Shown: positions 58,890-64,000 of the stretch, one piece after another
Layout: each line of letters opens with the position of its first letter
Position numbering within the stretch: position 1 is the first letter of the stretch
Made by a program: the position numbers and the translations under genes
Notes under the pieces: generated by a model
Seen by the model: only the letters and a program-made list of their open reading frames with translations
What the model was told of the DNA's origin: nothing
The model's database searches: none
From: Hevea brasiliensis
Taxonomy: Eukaryota > Streptophyta > Magnoliopsida > Malpighiales > Euphorbiaceae
Direction: 5' to 3'
DNA length: 64,000 nucleotides
NCBI RefSeq assembly: GCF_030052815.1
Contig: NW_026614837.1
Location: 40,324-104,323, forward strand

Positions 58890-61800
58890 GAGTTTTTCCA
58901 AATAATTTTTTAATGCATAAAGAATATTTAATTTTGAGTGAATTACTCTGGGTCCCTAGGTTTTCCCATTATTTGCTAGTTGGCCCCTGAATTTTGATAG
59001 TTACATTAGTCCCTAACATTCTATTCCGCCATCTAAGTAGTCCTTCTGTCCAATTTTAAGGATTTTTACCACTAGTCCATTATGAAAAACCAAATTATTC
59101 TTGCTAATATCCCACATCGGTTTGGAGAGGGCTTGGGCACTCCCTTTGAGCTAGCTTTCAGGGTGAGCTAAGTCCAGGCTATTTTCTTAAGATGGTATAG
59201 AGCATAGTTTGGATCGTGGATTTCAACCGCCAATAAGACTGAAAAATTAAGCTCGTATTGGGTTAATATTTACTAATTATCTAGTAATAACCATGTGGTT
59301 ACACTTGAAGAGAGAGTTGTTAGAAAATGAATTAGGCTAGATGTCCCACATTGAAAATATAGAAAACAAAAGAGCAAAATATAAATGATTAGGTTGCCAC
59401 ATTGAAATTACTAGTCATTTTGATATGTAAAGCAACTCAACCACTTATATAAGTCCATATTAAGAACAAATTAAAGTGTAAATTGTTCAACATTCCCTCT
59501 AAATTTAGCATGGGATCAGAGCCTCGCTAACTAATATTGAACCTTCTGTAAGTGTTTCATACTCTAATTGTTTAGTCCTGGGCATGAGAGAGATATGTTA
59601 ATATCATATATTGGTTTGGGATTAGGTGTAATTTACCCCGTATAAGCACTCCTCCCCCTTTCATCAAGTTTTTAGGGGTGAGTTAGGCTTAACCCATTTT
59701 CTTAAAACCCTTATTCAAATTTGTTGTCCTCTCCCTAGCCATATCCCCCTCCCTTAGCCCCCTGCCCTCTCCCCTTCACCCCTCCATGCCTTTGTTCTTC
59801 AACCCAATAACCCCAACCCTTTGTTCTTTCCCCTCTATCCCTTTGTCTCAACTAATGGCCATTGCTTTCCCATACTAAAAACATAGGCCCCCTTTTAGCA
59901 CTCACCGTATAGCGCGCCTTGCCAAGAAGAAAATTCCCCAAACCCAAAACAAAACCCACAACCACAATTCAATTAAGTTGATCATAGTGAATAATCATGA
60001 ATTTATTTTCCAAGCAAAGGATGATTCCATGAATCCTCGCTGTTTAGCTAGGGATTACTTTGAGACTGATCTTTCAAGGAAGCCATGGAAGTCTCGGCTT
60101 ATAATCAAAGATTTTGGAAATGGTTACTACTTAGTTTCACTTCAAGTTCAGCTTGATTTTGCCAACGACTATAACCTTACTACAATTTTTCATTTCAAGC
60201 ATTTTAAGGGTCTTAGATTTTCGCTAGCTTGATTTGTCTATGATAAATAATTGCACAAGGATTAAATCAGGTTTGTTAAACCTCATTATCAGTTGCCATA
60301 TATCTAATTTCACTAGAGATCTTTGCGTAAGGAGTGGAGTCTAGGCATGAAAAGAATGATGATTGTTGATTCTTGGAAATTGTCGATTTGTAATCTTGTT
60401 TTTGAATCCTAGAATTTTTGGAACTTGTTGATTTGTAGTTAATTTTGATTCATTTTCTATTGGGTTTGTTGAGTTTGCATTTTTTTTTTGGAGGGGTGGT
60501 GAAGATGCAGAGGAGAGAGTGAGAGAGAGACACAGAGACAGAGAGAGAATCAAGGAAGAAAGAGGTAAAGATAGAGAGACATAAATGGAGAGAAAGAAAG
60601 GTAGAAAGGTAGAGAGATGCAGGATGGAGAGAGAAATGGGAGAAAAGTTGTTATGAGAGATAAAGGGAAAAATTGGAATTAGAAACTTGTCTCTCTCCTC
60701 CACAGAGTTGACTAATGGTAAAAACGTGAACATTTGGATGGAGGGATTACTTAGCAGACGGAGCGACTAGCAAATAATGGGAAAACCTAGAGACTTTATA
60801 GCAATTGACCCTTGCATTTTTTAATTGAGTCTAACATGGTAAGGACCATTTGTGAAGTAAATAACTTTTGAGTAAATTAGAAATAACAACAACCAGGGTG
60901 TCAAGGGGATTTTGCAATTTATCCAAAATTTTTACTTCTTGTTGAAAATTGAGGACTAATATTGGACAAGACCCAAATTTGGAGGCTAATTGAACTTGAC
61001 CCCATTTTATGTTTCGAAAATGAGAAACAACTGTCCACAAAATTTGGCCCATCTATTCTTGTATTTTAATCCAATCACAAATACCTCAGTAATTGTGAGG
61101 TAGGTGAATGGTCTGACAATCATCTCATTGCATAAATTGGAAGAAATGTTTTAGATTGCATTGAAAGTAATCTTTAAACAGCTTTAAAATATGAAAAAGC
61201 ACCAAAAAATTATAAAAATGTTGTCAAATTATTTGATTGATATTTTTGTTTTTTGTTTTTTTGTTTTTGTTTTGGTACAAATACTTCTAATAAAATGGCC
61301 ATCAGGGCATACCTTTCCAGAGATAGCATCTTTTCCTCCTTCCGGTACACACGTCTCACCCTGCGATTCACAAGTCCACAACTTATAGAAATCAAGAGAA
61401 GAGAATGGAAAACAATGTATTTCCTCATAGTTTCATACAACATTATGGAAATGTTAAGAGTACAGCAATTATAGTCATGTAACTATATGAGTGTTTCCAC
61501 ACCTGTATATGCCATATCAGAATATGAGCGAATATGTCACTTCTTTGAGCAGCTCTGAGCAAATACCCTTCAACTAACCTCTGCAAAATCATTTCAGGAC
61601 AAATAGAATGCATTAGAATACACATACTTTTGCAGTGCTATATAGCACGAACAATAATGTCATTCTAATCTGCGATTCTGGGAAGTTGGACTGAGGTAAA
61701 CCAACAAAACTAAAAGCCTAATTATCAAACACCCATTAACCTGAATTTTCAGACTTGTTCCAATATTTAACGGCTAATGTTAGACTAGCCTGAGAAATTT

Positions 61801-62421
61801 TAAAAAGAAGGAAAACAATCCAGATAATTTTTTTTAAAAAAAAAAAGTCTCTGCTACAATTTGCTTTTGTATCATCTCAAGCTATGTAAATCATAAAAAA
61901 GGCGCAAGTACTTTCTTTTCATGTAGCATATCACAAAGGCAAAGTCAGTTTCAAGTTGGTTTAAGTTTGCCAACACCAAACAGAACCCCTTCAAAATTTA
62001 GGTAAATTTAGACTTTTCCAACCAATCAAGAACCAAGATACTGATCTTCTAGCATAAACCTGCCAAAAGGTCAGGTTCAACTCAACAAACCATAGCCTTC
62101 ATGCAAAAAGTATGATCAGTAACATAAACAAAAGAATTTTGTTAGATAAACCACCTCTTCATCGTATCTCAGAGACTGCACTAGCTGTGGCATGAAGAAG
62201 GTCACTCGCTCTGGAGGGTAGGATTCCAAAACCCTGAGAACATATGCCATGACGCGCGGATGACCCTTATATGCAGGAGTGAGGAACTCAAGAGCTTGTG
62301 TGATTGAACAAGCAGCCCAGTGAGGCAGTTGTTGCAAAAGCACTGAATTTTCGTCAACAGCCTTTGGGGTGACAAAATAAGGCAATGCTTCAGGTATGCA
62401 ACGAATTTCCAGAATATGTGA
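54942..62421 (-). CDS. PI4KA1: Phosphatidylinositol 4-kinase alpha, 3' half (nine exons; frameshifted as given)
   Basis: Type III PI 4-kinase alpha makes PI4P from phosphatidylinositol at the plasma membrane. Exons on the minus strand, 5' to 3': 62,155-62,421; 61,503-61,580; 61,313-61,360; 57,861-58,033; 57,581-57,775; 56,871-57,011; 55,780-55,987; 55,303-55,464; 54,942-55,200. They encode the end of the helical PIK domain ([14 protein letters not shown]), the connecting segment ([12 protein letters not shown]) and the kinase domain: [40 protein letters not shown], the catalytic DRHNGN and the activation-loop HIDFGF, ending [11 protein letters not shown]. With two missing bases restored the nine exons give 510 residues, about the last quarter of a protein of roughly 2,000. 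One A is missing in the A-run at 55,785-55,788 and one in AA near 57,651, each breaking the frame; all other splice phases agree. The 5' exons lie right of the window. Confidence 0.93.
59318..59530 (+). repeat. LTR-like fragment with a tRNA-Met primer-site-like motif
   Basis: The sequence starts TGTTAGAAAATG, includes GATGTCCCACATTG (compare TATCCCACATCGG at 59,108) and ends TGTTCAACA. It is followed 19 bases later by TGGGATCAGAGC, one base from the plant initiator-Met primer site TGGTATCAGAGC. It resembles the small LTRs of TRIM-type elements. A second related block is at about 59,598-59,712. Confidence 0.45.
59978..60232 (+). CDS. Unrecognised 84-residue open frame inside the intronic element
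   Basis: The frame reads [18 protein letters not shown], then a [21 protein letters not shown] segment split by normal spacing, and [13 protein letters not shown]. The [15 protein letters not shown] pattern faintly recalls DUF4283-type domains of plant LINE gag proteins, but the match is too short to claim. It is plus-strand, antisense to PI4K-alpha, and may be a captured fragment. Confidence 0.25.
   Translation: MIIVNNHEFIFQAKDDSMNPRCLARDYFETDLSRKPWKSRLIIKDFGNGYYLVSLQVQLDFANDYNLTTIFHFKHFKGLRFSLA
60505..60660. repeat. GA-rich low-complexity tract
   Basis: An imperfect (GA)n/(GAGA..AAG)n stretch on the plus strand. On the minus strand it creates an artificial Ser/Leu-rich frame. Confidence 0.85.
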
Positions 62422-64000
62422 CTGCAAGGGAAAAAAAAAAAGCAAAATGAAGAAAGTAAATCCAATAACTCACAATGGATAATAAATAAAATAACTAAAG
62501 GAAAGTGGGTCAGCAACAGAGAAGGATGTACATCAACTTCTTCTCAAATTTTCACACTAGAAAATACCATCCCTATACATAAATGACATTAATAAGAATC
62601 ACCACATAGAAATTAATAGCAAAAGGAGATTTGAATTATTTTTGTCAAATCAAGTCAATGGTATACTAGAAAAATCTGTGAAAAAAGAACCGAGAGAGAG
62701 AGTTGAATAATGCTTCTGCAAATAACAGCCAGATAAGGACAGAAGGTCCATGATGCTGATAAAACAAATGTGATGTGGTTAGGGAGAAGCTCAGAGAAGA
62801 AACAATATTGGGAAATATTATCTAAATTCAACAAAAACCCTGTTTTCCATGCTAAAGAATCTTTTCTAGTTAATGTTGAATCTTTACTTTAGTATTTCTT
62901 TAACATAGCAGGAAGCTAGTTTAATTTATCAGGGTATTCTTTCATTTGTAGGAATCAAAACTGTTTTAATGCTTCCCATCATTTCTGGAAAATAGGCAGT
63001 GCAATAGTAGCTTTCTAAATTAATCTTACTGGTCATCGATACATGGTTCTTGCTTGGTCTTTCCAGGTAATAGTGAGAATATTGTGTTTTTCCATTATGG
63101 AGCCCTTTGTTCCATTATTATATTATGATCGAGAAGTAACAATGAATTCACAGAAACATATCTAAATTTATAATAGGCACAAACATATATAATGAAATGC
63201 ATGTATATGTATATACTCATTATCTATATTGTCAAGTGACATGTCTACAAATAACCATGTCTTTTTTGTTTAAAAACAAAATGGGATGTAAATAAATAAA
63301 CTAAGTCCTAATACTTTTGTGCAGAATTATTTAATGGGCCAATGAAAAATAGTAAATATATATGCTTTTTGCAATTTGCAGCCATTTCTTGTAAATTACC
63401 CAAAGAGGCCACAAAAAAATTAGCTTACAATTGTAGTCAAGTCTATTTTTTTTGCACCATGGCATGTACCATTTATAAATATGGCAGCCAAATGGTGCTA
63501 AGTAGGACCTTTATGTTGCTGATTCAGAATTTCACCTGTAATAAAATATTAAAAAAGACTATATTTAAACTAAAAATTAAAAAAAATATATCAATATCAA
63601 ATTCTAATTCAAACATTTTAAAAATGTTGAAGATCTCTCTTTTTCTAGAATCCTAGTCAACTTTAATTAAAACCTATTAAATGAATCCATATGAACATGC
63701 CACACTGTTAAGGAAACATGGTTTTATTGAAAAATTATATTATAGCTAGTAATTGTTAATAATAAGTTAAAATTTTTCTTTTCACTAATGTTGATAATTT
63801 AAAAGGAAAAAATGGCTATAATTATATGCTGTACATATTTTTGGATTTTTTTTGGTCATTGGTATTTACTTTCTGATCAAGTTTTTGGATACCTTTTCTT
63901 GGGGCTTCAATCATGTTCAGATACTTTATAACAAATGGAATTTTAGTTTTTTATTCTGTTATTAGGCTCAACAATGTTGAACTAAATCTCCTGTTTTGAC
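62422..64000 (-). other. Intron sequence of PI4K-alpha to the right edge
   Basis: The acceptor at 62,422 (minus CTTGCAG) begins this intron. No further exon with recognisable PI4K residues was found up to 64,000. The sequence is AT-rich with no repeats of note. Confidence 0.6.

Larger units (their letters stand above)
58936..60813. mobile_element. Element with long inverted ends inside the PI4K-alpha intron
   Basis: The left end (58,936 to about 59,060) and the right end (about 60,705-60,813) are reverse complements with a near-perfect core CTAGGTTTTCCCATTATTTG plus CTAGT, then weaker matches through ACCA(C/T)TAGTC. The ends start GAGTGAATTAC and GGGTCAATTGC. The arms of about 110-125 bp suggest a Mutator-like or MITE-type DNA element, but no transposase was found and no clear target duplication could be set. 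Inside are a primer-site-like motif (59,511-59,522), a GA-repeat tract (60,505-60,660) and an 84-codon open frame on the plus strand (59,978-60,232). Confidence 0.65.
58034..61312 (-). other. Large intron of PI4K-alpha (3.3 kb)
   Basis: It is bounded by acceptor TTTCAG at 58,034 and donor GTATGC at 61,312. It contains an (ATT)n run at 58,856-58,888 and the inverted-end element at 58,936-60,813. A minus-strand frame at 58,349-58,771 ([15 protein letters not shown]) has no recognised relative and does not fit between the adjoining exons, which join directly. Confidence 0.8.

Noticed and set aside
60341..60733. A 130-codon Ser/Leu-rich frame on the minus strand
   Set aside because: It is an artefact of the GA-rich low-complexity tract at 60,505-60,660.

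Overview
The window is nuclear DNA from a flowering plant, most likely a eudicot. The evidence is spliced genes with GT..AG introns, plant-type Ty1/copia, Ty3/gypsy and CACTA elements, plant LTR and MITE structures, and two recognisable plant genes: a polyol/monosaccharide transporter and the alpha-type phosphatidylinositol 4-kinase. No rRNA, tRNA, CRISPR array or organellar gene was seen. I cannot name the species from sequence alone.

Bases 1-33,749 form one nest of transposable elements. The oldest layer is a decayed CACTA (En/Spm) transposon read on the minus strand. Its right terminus (reverse of CACTACAAG) lies at 33,741-33,749 and its left terminus is beyond the window. Its TNP2-type transposase (Transpos_assoc, Transposase_21, DUF4218, DUF4216) and its second gene (Transposase_24-like) are cut into pieces at 29,707-31,738, 15,329-16,570, 9,127-9,514 and 3,788-5,345. 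The pieces read through once the insertions are removed. The insertions are: a Ty3/gypsy chromovirus-like element (16,571-29,706) with its own nested solo LTR (22,832-26,540, duplication CGATC); a 5.8-kb Ogre/Tat-like LTR unit carrying its own genes (9,515-15,328, duplication ATTTC); a 3.8-kb solo LTR (5,346-9,126, duplication AATTC); and a third member of that LTR family (to 3,787), itself split by a Ty1/copia element whose 3' end occupies 1-1,453.

Bases 33,750-49,440 are AT-rich intergenic DNA. They hold several MITE-like elements, dispersed direct repeats, a miniature copia-type element with duplication AAAAG (42,651-44,333), a 1.2-kb tandem duplication that copied one LTR of that element together with its flank, a 215-bp-arm inverted repeat (45,877-46,640) and a decayed gypsy-type LTR (47,489 to about 48,930).

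Bases 49,480-51,660 hold an intact three-exon polyol/monosaccharide transporter gene (plus strand, 525 residues). It is followed by a long AT-rich inverted repeat (52,262-53,728).

Bases 54,550 to the right edge hold the 3' half of a PI4K-alpha gene on the minus strand. Nine exons are readable and the 5' half lies outside the window. Two exons of the kinase domain each lack one base in a homopolymer, so the sequence as given is frameshifted. One 3.3-kb intron contains a 1.9-kb element with inverted ends. The two host genes converge (tail to tail) across the inverted-repeat region. Only these two genes look like functional host genes; nearly everything else is mobile-element material.
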